This document shows, in pieces, positions 44,852 to 53,571 of a stretch of DNA of 64,000 bases. Location of the stretch: NCBI RefSeq assembly GCF_047302425.1, contig NZ_CP154855.1, forward strand, positions 310,001-374,000, given 5' to 3'. The notes under the pieces were generated by a model that ran no database searches, was not told the origin of the DNA, and saw only the letters and a program-made list of their open reading frames with translations. The position numbers and the translations under genes are program-made. Each line of letters opens with the position of its first letter. Positions within the stretch are counted from its first letter, which is position 1. This DNA is from Oceanitalea sp047302425. GTDB lineage: Bacteria; Actinomycetota; Actinomycetes; Actinomycetales; Actinomycetaceae.

Positions 44852-47122
44852 GTGGCGGCCACAAAGGAGCCGGGACGCCGGGGCACCGGCACCACGAGCC
44901 GGGGGGCGAGCAAGGGGCGCAAGCGCCGCTTCGACTACCCGCGCTCGGGCAAGGGCCCGATCAGGCGCTGGCTGCCGAGCTGGCGGGTGCTGCTGGGCAC
45001 CGCGCTCACCGGGATCGCCGTCGTCATCGGCGTCGTCGCCGCCGCCTACGTCACCACCGACGTCCCCGAGCCCGGTGACTTCTCCCAGGCGCAGGGCACG
45101 CACGTCTTCTTCGCCGACGACCAGACGGAGATGGGCAGCTTCGCGGAGTACAACCGCGAGATCATCGACGCGAGCACGCTGCCCGCCCACGTGGGCAACG
45201 CCGTCGTCGCCTCCGAGGACCGCCGCTTCTACGAGAACGTCGGCGTCGACCCCATCGCGATCGGCCGCGCCCTCTACAACAACCTGCGCGGCAACCCCAC
45301 GCAGGGCGGGTCGACGCTGACCCAGCAGTACGTCGAGCGCTACTACCTCGGCACGACGACGAGCTACGTCGGCAAGTTCCGCGAGGCGATCCTCGCGCTG
45401 AAGATCGACCGGGAGCTGTCCAAGGACGAGATCCTCGGCGACTACCTCAACACCATCTACTTCGGGCGCAACGCCTACGGCATCGAGACGGCCGCGCAGG
45501 CCTACTTCGGCAAGCCGGCCGCCGAGCTCACCCTCTCGGAGTCCGCGCTGCTGGCCGGCGTCATCCCCGCCCCCAGCGCGTGGGACCCGGCCATCGACCC
45601 CGAGCGGGCCGAGGAGCGGTGGGCGCGCACCCTGGACTTCATGGTCCGCGACGGGTGGATCACCCAGGCCGAGGCCGACGCGCAGACCTTCCCGCAGACG
45701 ATCGAGCACGTCCGCTCCGACACCTACGCCGGCCCCAACGGCTACCTCCTCGACATGGTCCGCAAGGAGCTCGTCGACAAGGCGGGGATGACCGACGAGG
45801 AGATCGACACCCTCGGCCTGCGGATCACGACGACGGTCGACCCCGCGGCGCAGGAGGCGGCGGTCGCCGTCGTCGACTCGCTGCCGGAGGACCGCCCGGA
45901 GAACAACCGGGTGGCGCTCGTGTCGCTCGACCCGCGTTCCGGCGGGATCGTCGCGCTCTACGGCGGGCCGGACTTCGTGGCCCAGCCGCGCAACGCGGCC
46001 ACGCAGGACGTCGCGCAGTCCGGCTCGACGTTCAAGCCCTTCACACTCGTCGCGGCGCTCGAGGACGGCATCCCGCTGACCCAGACCTACCCGAGCTACA
46101 CGCCCATGGAGATCGAGGGCTTCGAGCGGCCGGTCAACAACTACGACCAGTTCAACCGCGGCCCCATCGACCTCGTCGAGGCGACCGAGCAGTCGGTGAA
46201 CACGAGCTACGCGCTGCTCAACATGGAGGTCGGCCCGGAGCGGTCGATGGAGGTCGCGATCGAGGCCGGGCTCCCCGAGGACACCGCGGGCCTCGCGGCC
46301 GTGCCCTCCAACGTGCTCGGCCCCGCCTCGCCCCACCCGATCGACGTGGCGCGCGCCTACTCGACCTTCGCCGCGCAGGGCGTGCGGCACAACCCCTACA
46401 TCGTCGCCGAGGTCACCGACGCGGACGGCAACGTCATCTACGCCGGGCACTCCAACGGGACGCAGGTCTTCGAGGCGGACGTCATGGCCTCGGCGACCTA
46501 CGCGATGACCACGGTGATCGAGGAGGGCACCGGCGTGCGCGCCAGCTCCCTCGGTCGCCCCGCCGCGGGCAAGACCGGCACCTCGAACGAGGGCCGCTCC
46601 GCGTGGTTCGCCGGGTTCACGCCCCAGCTGACGACCGTCGTGGCGATGTACCAGGTGGGCGAGGACGGCACCGAGGAGTCGCTCACGCCCTTCGGCGAGT
46701 ACGCCTCCATCACCGGCTCGACCTACCCGACGACGATGTGGCGCGACTTCATGGGCGTCGTCCTGGCCGACGAGCCGGTCGAGGACTTCCCCGAGCCGCC
46801 GGCGCCACCGCGGCCGACCTACGTGCCGCCGCCCGAGCCGGAGCCGACGCCCGAGCCGGAGCCGACGCCGGAGCCCACGACCGAGGCGCCGCCACAGCCC
46901 GCGCCCGAGCCGCCGGCACCCGAGCCGGACCCGGAGCCCAGCCCGACGCCGACCCCGAGCCCGACGCCCAGCCCGACCCCGTCGCCCTCGCCCACCGAGC
47001 CCCCGCCCGAGGAGGGCGGTGGCGGTGGCCCGGGCGGCGGGGGCGGCCCGGGCACCGGCGGCGGTGGTGGTCCCGGCGCAGGCGGCCCGCCCGGCGGCGG
47101 CTCGCGCGGCCCCGGCGGCTAG
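44852..47122 (+). CDS. ponA: Bifunctional penicillin-binding protein (class A PBP)
   Basis: The 756-residue class A PBP polymerises and cross-links peptidoglycan. A basic cytoplasmic N-terminus and one helix (about 48-68) anchor it. The GT51 domain shows EDRRFYEN with the catalytic Glu, GGSTLTQQYVERYYL and IYFGRNAYGIETAA. The transpeptidase domain shows the SxxK of SGSTFKPF, SVN in SVNTSY and KTG in AGKTGTSN. The C-terminal ~120 residues are a Pro/Glu/Thr tail followed by a Gly-rich end, probably wall-spanning and disordered. The GTG at 44852 follows GAGGAGACGC. Its stop overlaps the convergent aldolase gene by 4 bases. Confidence 0.96.
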   Translation: MAATKEPGRRGTGTTSRGASKGRKRRFDYPRSGKGPIRRWLPSWRVLLGTALTGIAVVIGVVAAAYVTTDVPEPGDFSQAQGTHVFFADDQTEMGSFAEYNREIIDASTLPAHVGNAVVASEDRRFYENVGVDPIAIGRALYNNLRGNPTQGGSTLTQQYVERYYLGTTTSYVGKFREAILALKIDRELSKDEILGDYLNTIYFGRNAYGIETAAQAYFGKPAAELTLSESALLAGVIPAPSAWDPAIDPERAEERWARTLDFMVRDGWITQAEADAQTFPQTIEHVRSDTYAGPNGYLLDMVRKELVDKAGMTDEEIDTLGLRITTTVDPAAQEAAVAVVDSLPEDRPENNRVALVSLDPRSGGIVALYGGPDFVAQPRNAATQDVAQSGSTFKPFTLVAALEDGIPLTQTYPSYTPMEIEGFERPVNNYDQFNRGPIDLVEATEQSVNTSYALLNMEVGPERSMEVAIEAGLPEDTAGLAAVPSNVLGPASPHPIDVARAYSTFAAQGVRHNPYIVAEVTDADGNVIYAGHSNGTQVFEADVMASATYAMTTVIEEGTGVRASSLGRPAAGKTGTSNEGRSAWFAGFTPQLTTVVAMYQVGEDGTEESLTPFGEYASITGSTYPTTMWRDFMGVVLADEPVEDFPEPPAPPRPTYVPPPEPEPTPEPEPTPEPTTEAPPQPAPEPPAPEPDPEPSPTPTPSPTPSPTPSPSPTEPPPEEGGGGGPGGGGGPGTGGGGGPGAGGPPGGGSRGPGG

Positions 47123-48150
47123 CCGAGGACGCGGGCGAGGCCCGCGACGAGGGCGGTGACGTCCTCCTCGGTGGTGTCGAAGGAGCACACCGCCCGCAGC
47201 ACGCCCGTGCGCCGGTCCCACGGCAGGACGGGCAGCTGGGCGGTGACCGCCCCGACCGCCGCCGGCGGCACCGGGACGAAGACCGCGTTCGCCTCGACGG
47301 GGTGCACCGGCTCGATGTCGAGCTCGGTGCGCAGCAGCGCCGCGAGGTGGTCGGCGGCGTCGTTGGCCTGCTGCGCCGTCGTGCGCCACAGCTCGTCGGT
47401 GAGCAGGGCGAGCAGCTGCGCGGAGACGAAGCGCATCTTCGAGGCGAGCTGGGTCGAGGCTTTGCGCAACCGGGCGACCGGCTCCACGAGGGCGGGGTCG
47501 AGGACGACGATCGCGTCCCCGAAGAGTGCACCGTTCTTCGTGGCGCCGAAGGAGAGGATGTCGACGCCCAGGTCGGTGGTCAGGGCGGCGAGCGAGGTGC
47601 CCAGGCGGGTGGCCGCGTTGGCCAGCCGGGCGCCGTCGACGTGGACGGTCGCGCCGTGTTCGTGCGCGGTCGAGACGAGCGCCGCGAGCTTCTCGGGCCG
47701 GTAGACGGTACCGAGCTCGGTGCTCTGGGTGAGGGTGAGCGCGGCCGGCCGGGCGTGGTGGACGCTGCCGTCGTCCGCGGCGAGGAGCTCTGCGAGGTCG
47801 GCGACCGACACCGTGCCCGACGGCGCGGGCAGCGTGCGGACGGCGGCACCGGCCACGAGCTGGGGAGCGGTCGACTCGTCGGTGGCGACGTGCGCGTGCG
47901 CGGAGGCGACGACGGCGTCCCACTTCTGCAGCACGGCACCGAGGGAGACGACGTTCGCGCCCGTCCCGTTGAAGACCGGCAGGATGGTCGCGTCCGGGCC
48001 GAAGACCTCCCGGGCGCGGGCGTCGAGCTCGGCGGTGACGGCGTCCGCGCCGTAGGAGGGCGCGTGGCCTTCGGCGGCCGCGGCGAGGGCGGCGAGGACG
48101 GCGGGGTGGGCGCCGGAGGCGTTGTCGGAGGTGAAGCCGCGCGTGGTCAT
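47119..48150 (-). CDS. Low-specificity L-threonine aldolase family protein
   Basis: This 343-residue PLP enzyme cleaves L-threonine/allo-threonine to glycine and acetaldehyde. The start FTSDNASGAHPAVLAAL is characteristic; PVFNGTGANVVSL binds the cofactor phosphate, VHVDGARLANA contains the Asp that contacts the pyridine nitrogen, and FGATKNGALFGDA holds the Schiff-base Lys. I chose ATG at 48150; the longer start at 48201 would add unconserved residues. No Shine-Dalgarno is seen before 48150, so it may be leaderless. Confidence 0.88.
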   Translation of the reverse strand: MTTRGFTSDNASGAHPAVLAALAAAAEGHAPSYGADAVTAELDARAREVFGPDATILPVFNGTGANVVSLGAVLQKWDAVVASAHAHVATDESTAPQLVAGAAVRTLPAPSGTVSVADLAELLAADDGSVHHARPAALTLTQSTELGTVYRPEKLAALVSTAHEHGATVHVDGARLANAATRLGTSLAALTTDLGVDILSFGATKNGALFGDAIVVLDPALVEPVARLRKASTQLASKMRFVSAQLLALLTDELWRTTAQQANDAADHLAALLRTELDIEPVHPVEANAVFVPVPPAAVGAVTAQLPVLPWDRRTGVLRAVCSFDTTEEDVTALVAGLARVLG

Positions 48151-48286
48151 GGGGAGAATTGTGCCGCCGCGACAGTGATGTGGATGACGCACCTGGCGCA
48201 CGGCGTCGTGCGTTAGAGTGGTGCGTTGGCCGCGGCCGGTGCGTACCTGCGTACCCGTTCGCAGCCACGCAACGCATCACCCTCCT

Positions 48287-48305
48287 GTCACGGACCGTCC
48301 GTGAC
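48287..48305 (+). promoter_or_regulatory. rpsF leader hairpin with CCG loop (candidate S6:S18 autoregulatory element)
   Basis: GTCACGGA and TCCGTGAC form an 8-bp stem closed by CCG, 13 bases before the AGAGGAGG ribosome binding site of rpsF. The S6:S18 complex represses its own operon in many bacteria by binding a leader RNA with a conserved CCG; whether this hairpin matches the bulge context is not certain. Confidence 0.4.
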
Positions 48306-48334
48306 CGCCAAGTCCAGAGGAGGTGGGTATAAGC

Positions 48335-48625
48335 ATGCGCCAGTACGAGCTGATGATCATCCTCGACCCGGAGGTCGACGAGCGCACCGTCGCCCCGTCG
48401 CTCGACAAGCTGCTCTCGGTCATCACGACCGGTGGCGGGCAGGTCGACAAGGTCGACATCTGGGGTAAGCGTCGTCTTGCCTACGACATCAACAAGCGTT
48501 CCGAGGGCATCTACGCCGTCGTCGACATGACGACGACGCCGGAGCTCGCCCAGGAGCTCGACCGCCAGCTCGGGCTCAACGAGTCCGTCCTGCGCACCAA
48601 GCTCATCCGCCCGGACGCTCACTGA
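48335..48625 (+). CDS. rpsF: 30S ribosomal protein S6
   Basis: S6 has 96 residues, starting MRQYELMIILDPEVDE and ending with LIRPDAH, and contains WGKRRLAYDINKRSEGIY. The ATG at 48335 has AGAGGAGGTGGG; an upstream in-frame start at 48323 is within the leader. First gene of rpsF-ssb-rpsR-rplI. Confidence 0.98.
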   Translation: MRQYELMIILDPEVDERTVAPSLDKLLSVITTGGGQVDKVDIWGKRRLAYDINKRSEGIYAVVDMTTTPELAQELDRQLGLNESVLRTKLIRPDAH

Positions 48626-48665
48626 GCCTCCCGGCCCCCACCCTGACCCTCTAGAGGAGACCGAC

Positions 48666-49193
48666 ATGGCAGGCGAGACCGTCATCACCGTGGTGGGCAA
48701 CCTCACGGCCGACCCCGAGCTGCGCTTCACCCCCTCCGGTGCGGCCGTCGCGAGCTTCACCGTTGCCTCGACGCCGCGGACGTTCGACCGGCAGTCCAAC
48801 GAGTGGAAGGACGGCGAGACGCTGTTCATGCGCTGCTCGGTGTGGCGGGAGGCGGCGGAGAACGTCGCCGAGTCCCTCGCCAAGGGCAACCGCGTCATCG
48901 TCCAGGGGCGCCTCGTCCAGCGGTCCTTCGAGACCCGTGAGGGCGAGAAGCGCACCGTCGTCGAGATGCAGGTCGACGAGGTCGGTCCGTCCCTCCGCTA
49001 CGCCACGGCCAAGGTCACCCGCACGCAGCGCGGTGGCGGCGGTGGCGGCTTCGGCGGCGGCGGCCAGCAGGGTGGCGGCGGGTACGGCGGCCAGCAGCAG
49101 GGCGGCGGCTTCGGCCAGCCCGCCGGCGGCCAGGCCGACGACCCGTGGGCCACGGGTGGGTCGAGCTCGTTCGGTGACGAGCCCCCCTTCTGA
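48666..49193 (+). CDS. ssb: Single-stranded DNA-binding protein
   Basis: SSB (175 residues) coats single-stranded DNA in replication and repair. The OB fold (1-115) begins ETVITVVGNLTADPELRFTPSG; a Gly/Gln-rich flexible linker (125-155) leads to the acidic tip SFGDEPPF that recruits partner proteins. Located between rpsF and rpsR as in most Actinobacteria; dnaB is nearby. Confidence 0.98.
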   Translation: MAGETVITVVGNLTADPELRFTPSGAAVASFTVASTPRTFDRQSNEWKDGETLFMRCSVWREAAENVAESLAKGNRVIVQGRLVQRSFETREGEKRTVVEMQVDEVGPSLRYATAKVTRTQRGGGGGGFGGGGQQGGGGYGGQQQGGGFGQPAGGQADDPWATGGSSSFGDEPPF

Positions 49194-49245
49194 TCAGACG
49201 TACAGCGTGGCGTGAGCCGCGCATGAAGAACCCAAGGAGCACATC

Positions 49246-49485
49246 ATGGCGAAGCCCGTACTTCGCAAGCCCGGCAAGAAGAAGGCCAACCCGCTGAAGT
49301 CGGCCAAGGTCGAGGGCATCGACTACAAGGACACCGCGCTGCTGCGCAAGTTCATCTCCGACCGCGGGAAGATCCGCGCGCGTCGCGTGACCGGTGTCTC
49401 CGTCCAGGAGCAGCGCGCCATCGCCAAGGCCGTCAAGAACGCCCGCGAGATGGCCCTGCTGCCCTACGCGAGCTCCGCTCGCTGA
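49246..49485 (+). CDS. rpsR: 30S ribosomal protein S18
   Basis: S18 has 79 residues and shows IDYKDTALLRKFISDRGKI and RRVTGVSVQEQRAIAKAVKNAREMALLPY. No N-terminal CXXC is present, so it is a zinc-independent (C-minus) form. The N-terminal Lys/Pro extension (KPVLRKPGKKKANPLKSAK) replaces the zinc motif. Confidence 0.97.
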   Translation: MAKPVLRKPGKKKANPLKSAKVEGIDYKDTALLRKFISDRGKIRARRVTGVSVQEQRAIAKAVKNAREMALLPYASSAR

Positions 49486-49502
49486 CCCAAGGGAGACACA
49501 CA

Positions 49503-49952
49503 ATGGCCAAGCTCATTCTCACCCACGAGGTCTCCGGCCTCGGCGAGGCAGGCGACGTCGTCGAGGTCAAGGACGGCTACGCCCGCAACTACCTCGTGCC
49601 CCGTGGCCTGGCGACCGCCTGGACCAAGGGTGCGCAGAAGCAGATCGACCAGATCCGCAAGGCCCGCAAGGCCCGCGAGATCGCCACGGTCGAGGACGCC
49701 CGCGCGGCGCGCGACTCGCTGCAGTCCAAGCCGGTCACCGTCGCCGTGCGCGCCGGCTCCGGCGGCCGTCTCTTCGGCTCCGTGACCACCGGCGAGATCG
49801 CCGACGCGGTCAAGGCTGCCGGTGGCCCGGCCATCGACAAGCGCAAGATCGAGGTCACCACCCCGATCAAGTCGCTCGGCGAGCACCGGGTGCAGGTCCG
49901 CCTGCACGCCGACGTCCAGGCGAACCTCACGGTTCAGGTCGTCGAGGCCTGA
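49503..49952 (+). CDS. rplI: 50S ribosomal protein L9
   Basis: L9 (149 residues) has the conserved N-terminal domain with GEAGDVVEVKDGYARNYLVPRGLA, a central long helix and a C-terminal RNA-binding domain with GRLFGSVTTGEIADAVK. Last gene of the operon, followed by a very strong hairpin. Confidence 0.98.
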   Translation: MAKLILTHEVSGLGEAGDVVEVKDGYARNYLVPRGLATAWTKGAQKQIDQIRKARKAREIATVEDARAARDSLQSKPVTVAVRAGSGGRLFGSVTTGEIADAVKAAGGPAIDKRKIEVTTPIKSLGEHRVQVRLHADVQANLTVQVVEA

Positions 49953-49973
49953 CCAGGCCGTAGCAAGACACTC

Positions 49974-50011
49974 GAGGCGCCGGCCGGTGGGAGACCACCG
50001 GCCGGCGCCTC
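49974..50011. terminator. Perfect 17-bp hairpin after rplI
   Basis: Arms 49974-49990 and 49995-50011 are exact complements around GAGA. It lies between rplI and the convergent MATE gene and can terminate both. Confidence 0.9.
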
Positions 50012-50072
50012 TCGCTTGTGTGCGGACTTCTCCACCGTGGAGGTGGAGAAGTCCACACGTAATCCAGCCGGC

Positions 50073-51416
50073 TCAGGCGCCGAGCACCATCCACCTGCCG
50101 CCGCGGGCGCGCAGGCCGGTGGTGACGGCGCGGGCGGCCATGAAGCCCCCCGCGAAGGCGGCCCACAGCCAGGCCAGGCCCACGCCGTCGTGCGGCGCCC
50201 AGGCCCACACGGCCGCCAGCAGGGGGACGTAGACGGCGAGGGTGACGACGCCCGCCCACGCGAGGAAGGTGCCGTCACCCGCCCCGATGAGCACGCCGTC
50301 GAGCACGAACACCCACCCGGCCATCGGCATGAGCAGACCGGTGACGACGAGGGCGACGGCGGCGGCCGTGCGCACCTGAGGGTCGGTGGTGAAGAGGGTG
50401 GTGATCCACCAGCCGCCGCCCGCGACGACGACGCCGATGACGGCGCCCGCGGCGACGCCCCACTGCAGGGTGCGGCGCAGCACGGCGCGCACCCGTGAGG
50501 TGTCGCCGGCGCCGAGCCCCTGGCCGACGAGCGCCTGTGCGGCGATGGCGAGGGCGTCCATGGCGAAGGCCGCGAGCCCCCACAGCGAGTTGACGACCTG
50601 GTGGGCGGCGAGCGGGACCGCACCGAGCGCGGTGGCGGTGACGACCGTGAGGAGGATGGCCACCCGCAGGCTCACGGTGCGCACGAGCAGGGGCGTGCCG
50701 GCGCGGGCGTTGGCCCAGATCCCGGCCGGCCGGGGACGCAGGGACACCGCTATGCCGCGGGCGCCGCGCAGCACGACGACGGCGAGGGCCGCGGCCATGA
50801 GCGTCTGGGCGACGGCGGTGCCAAGTCCCGAGCCGGCGACCCCCATGCCGAGGCCGTAGATGAAGAAGGCGTTGAGGGCGACGTTGACGGCGGCGCCCGC
50901 GGTCGCGACGACGAGTGGGGTGCGGGTGTCGAGCAGGCCGCGCAGGGTCCCGGTGGCGGCGAGGACGACGAACATGCCGGGCAGGCCGCCGGCCGACCAG
51001 CGCAGGTAGGCGACGGCGTGGGGCGTCACGGTGTCACCGGCGCCCAGGGCGCTGACGATCCACGGGGCGTTCACTCCGAGGAGCACGGCGGTGGCGAGGC
51101 CGAGGCCCAGGGCGAGCCACATGCCGTCGACACCGGTGCTCACCGCTCCGGCACGGTCACCGGCGCCGATGCGGCGGGCGGTGGCCGCGGTCGTCGCGTA
51201 GGCGAGGAAGACGAAGACCCCGACGGTCGAGACGAGGAGGGTCGAGGACAGCGACAGGCCGGCGAGCTCGGCGGTGCCGAGGCGGCCGACCATGACCGAG
51301 TCGATGAGGACGAAGAGCGGCTCGGCGACCAGCGCACCGAGGGCGGGGACGGCGAGGGAGAGGATCTGGCGATCGAGGGATCGGCCACTGTCCCCAGGGC
51401 GCTGTGCGTTGTCCAC
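50073..51416 (-). CDS. MATE family efflux transporter (DinF-like)
   Basis: The 447-residue protein has about 12 helices with two MATE repeats. The signature start ILSLAVPALGALVAEPLFVLIDSVMVGRLG and GTLRGLLDTRTPL are characteristic of the DinF branch; such proteins export cationic drugs or metabolites by H+ or Na+ antiport. The GTG at 51416 is my choice because translation upstream (to 51605) passes through the DnaA-box region and is not conserved-looking; TTG at 51419 is possible. It sits between rplI and dnaB as in many Micrococcales. Confidence 0.87.
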   Translation of the reverse strand: MDNAQRPGDSGRSLDRQILSLAVPALGALVAEPLFVLIDSVMVGRLGTAELAGLSLSSTLLVSTVGVFVFLAYATTAATARRIGAGDRAGAVSTGVDGMWLALGLGLATAVLLGVNAPWIVSALGAGDTVTPHAVAYLRWSAGGLPGMFVVLAATGTLRGLLDTRTPLVVATAGAAVNVALNAFFIYGLGMGVAGSGLGTAVAQTLMAAALAVVVLRGARGIAVSLRPRPAGIWANARAGTPLLVRTVSLRVAILLTVVTATALGAVPLAAHQVVNSLWGLAAFAMDALAIAAQALVGQGLGAGDTSRVRAVLRRTLQWGVAAGAVIGVVVAGGGWWITTLFTTDPQVRTAAAVALVVTGLLMPMAGWVFVLDGVLIGAGDGTFLAWAGVVTLAVYVPLLAAVWAWAPHDGVGLAWLWAAFAGGFMAARAVTTGLRARGGRWMVLGA

Positions 51417-51721
51417 CAATGTGCCGACCAATTTCCTTCCACACTGTGTGCACGAGCCGAAGCCCGGGATTCCGCGGGCTGCGGAGAGTTGCACCGGTGT
51501 TATCCACACGATTGTCCACCGACTGTGCACGGAGGGTCCCCACCTATCCACCGAGTGTCCCCAGGTTTGTCCACACCCGTGGATGGATCGGGACGACCTG
51601 GGCACCGTACGGTTGCCCGGCAGGTCATCGCGCGCGTGACGTACCCCCGGGTGCGTCGCCGGGTCGACGCGGACCGGGAATGTCAGAGGTCCGCGATAGA
51701 CCGTGAGCAGGAGGGGTGACG
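51417..51721. other. MATE-dnaB intergenic region with a DnaA-box cluster
   Basis: No gene is seen in these 305 bases. DnaA-box-like 9-mers are TTATCCACA (51500-51508, the exact E. coli consensus), TTGTCCACC (51512-51520) and TTGTCCACA (51567-51575, the exact actinobacterial form), with CTATCCACC near 51544. The first is preceded by CACCGGTGT, which also occurs in the repeat at 1545-1553. It may control dnaB or hold DnaA. Confidence 0.7.
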
Positions 51722-53089
51722 ATGACTGATCTGGACGACAGGGTGCTCGACTCGGGAACGGCTGGACGCGAGCTCTACGACCGCACCCCGCCGCAGGACC
51801 TCGCCGCCGAGCAGAGCGTCCTCGGCGGCATGCTGCTGTCCAAGGACGCCATCGCCGACGTCGTCGAGGAGCTGCGCGGCCCGGACTTCTACCGGCCCTC
51901 CCACGAGCTCGTCTACGACGCCATCATCGACCTCTACGGCCGCGGCGAGCCCGCCGACGCCGTCACCGTTGCCGCCGAGCTCGGCAAGCGCGGCGAGCTG
52001 GGCCGGGTGGGCGGCGCCGCCTACCTCCACACGCTCATCGCCTCGGTGCCCACCGCGGCGAACGCCGGCTACTACGCCCGGCTCGTGCGGGACCAGGCGG
52101 TGCTGCGCCGTCTCGTCGAGGCCGGCACCCGTATCGCCCAGCTCGGCTACGCCACCGACGGGGGCGACGTCGACGAGCTCGTCAACTCCGCCCAGGCGGA
52201 GGTCTACGCCGTCACCGAGCAGCGCACGAGCGAGGACTACGTCCCGCTGCGGGACACGATCAACCTCACGATGGAGGAGATCGAGAACGCCGCGAACCGC
52301 GGCGAGGGGATGGTCGGCGTCCCCACCGGCTTCGCCGACCTCGATGCCCTCACCAACGGCCTGCACGGCGGGCAGATGATCATCGTCGCGGCGAGGCCGG
52401 CTATCGGCAAAAGTACCCTTTCCCTCGACATGTGTAGATCAGCGTCGATCAAGCACGGGCTCACCTCGGTGATCTTCTCCCTCGAGATGGGCCGCACCGA
52501 GCTGACGATGCGTCTGCTCTCCGCAGAGGCGGGCGTGCCCCTGCAGAACATGCGCAAGGGCACGATGCGGGACGAGGACTGGACGAAGGTCGCCGCGGCG
52601 ATGAGCCGCGTCTCCGAGGCCCCGCTGTTCATCGACGACAGCCCGAACATGTCGCTCATGGAGATCCGCGCCAAGGCGCGGCGCCTCAAGCAGCGTCACG
52701 ACCTACGCCTCATCGTCGTCGACTATCTCCAGCTCATGTCCTCCGGAAAACGCGTGGAGTCGCGTCAGCAGGAGGTTTCGGAATTCTCCCGTGCGCTCAA
52801 GCTCCTCGCCAAAGAACTCGAGGTACCTGTTATCGCTGTTGCCCAGCTCAACCGCGGTCCTGAGCAGCGAACTGATAAGAAACCTGCAATGAGTGACCTT
52901 CGCGAAAGTGGATCTTTGGAGCAGGATGCGGACATGGTAATGCTTCTTCATCGCGAGGATGCATATGATAAGGAAACGCGTCCTGGCGAGGCTGACATTA
53001 TTGTTGCAAAGCACCGTAACGGACCCACCGACACCATTACTGTGGCATTCCAGGGTCATTATTCGCGCTTCCACGACATGGCGCACTGA
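51722..53089 (+). CDS. dnaB: Replicative DNA helicase DnaB
   Basis: DnaB (455 residues) unwinds DNA at the fork; DciA is its likely loader here. The N-terminal domain starts PPQDLAAEQSVLGGMLLSKDAI. The RecA-like C-terminal domain has Walker A RPAIGKSTLSLDM, Walker B LIVVDYLQLM, SDLRESGSLEQDADMVMLLHR and the final VAKHRNGPTDTI. There is no intein. From about 52740 to the stop, and briefly at 52400-52450, codon use shifts: GC is about 48% for 52861-52980 and 53% for 52981-53040, far below neighbours. The ATG at 51722 has AGGAGG; GTG at 51716 is possible. Confidence 0.97.
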   Translation: MTDLDDRVLDSGTAGRELYDRTPPQDLAAEQSVLGGMLLSKDAIADVVEELRGPDFYRPSHELVYDAIIDLYGRGEPADAVTVAAELGKRGELGRVGGAAYLHTLIASVPTAANAGYYARLVRDQAVLRRLVEAGTRIAQLGYATDGGDVDELVNSAQAEVYAVTEQRTSEDYVPLRDTINLTMEEIENAANRGEGMVGVPTGFADLDALTNGLHGGQMIIVAARPAIGKSTLSLDMCRSASIKHGLTSVIFSLEMGRTELTMRLLSAEAGVPLQNMRKGTMRDEDWTKVAAAMSRVSEAPLFIDDSPNMSLMEIRAKARRLKQRHDLRLIVVDYLQLMSSGKRVESRQQEVSEFSRALKLLAKELEVPVIAVAQLNRGPEQRTDKKPAMSDLRESGSLEQDADMVMLLHREDAYDKETRPGEADIIVAKHRNGPTDTITVAFQGHYSRFHDMAH

Positions 53090-53098
53090 GACAGGCAC

Positions 53099-53551
53099 GT
53101 GACGACCCATCCCTGGCGGACCAGCGGCCCCTTCGACGAGGAGTTGCACCACCTACCTCGGACCTCGGCCGCGGAGTTCCGTGCGGCCGCGTGGCGGCTG
53201 TACTCCAACGCCACCCTCTGGCCTACGGGCGGTTTCTACCTCCCGGCAGTCGGCCTGCGCGGGACCGTGGCGATCATCGCGCTCCTGGCGGGGCTGGGCG
53301 GGCTGGGGTACGGCTTCGCCACGGGGCAGCGGGTCACTGCCGGGGACGTCCTTGCCTGCCTCGCGGCCGTGGCCGCCGGCGTGCTCCTCGGTGCCTGGAA
53401 GCTGCGCTCCAACCGGAAGGTGCTGCGGCTGCAGCGCCGCAACCGCCAGCTCGAGGACATGTCGCGGGAGATCGACGCACTCGTCGCGGACGGCACCATC
53501 CCGCTCGCCCCGCCCAGCTGGGACGAGCGGCTCCCCGGCCCCCTCCACTGA
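53099..53551 (+). CDS. Small membrane protein, unknown function
   Basis: I do not recognise a family. The 150-residue protein has a polar N-terminal segment, two adjacent hydrophobic helices (about 52-72 and 82-100) and a basic coiled-coil-like C-terminal part (NRKVLRLQRRNRQLEDMSREIDALV). It begins with GTG 9 bases after dnaB, with a weak site (GACAGGCAC), and could be cotranscribed with it. Base composition is back to the normal high GC, in contrast to the end of dnaB. Confidence 0.7.
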   Translation: MTTHPWRTSGPFDEELHHLPRTSAAEFRAAAWRLYSNATLWPTGGFYLPAVGLRGTVAIIALLAGLGGLGYGFATGQRVTAGDVLACLAAVAAGVLLGAWKLRSNRKVLRLQRRNRQLEDMSREIDALVADGTIPLAPPSWDERLPGPLH

Positions 53552-53571
53552 CGCGCGCCGCTGTGAGCGGG

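Noticed and set aside
44660..48955. A 1,431-codon open frame on the - strand
   Set aside because: It crosses ponA, the aldolase, rpsF and ssb in other frames or strands and has repetitive Arg/Gly/Ala composition with no motifs.
51722..53089. An intein in DnaB
   Set aside because: The protein is 455 residues, the normal length without an intein, and motifs run through both known insertion sites.
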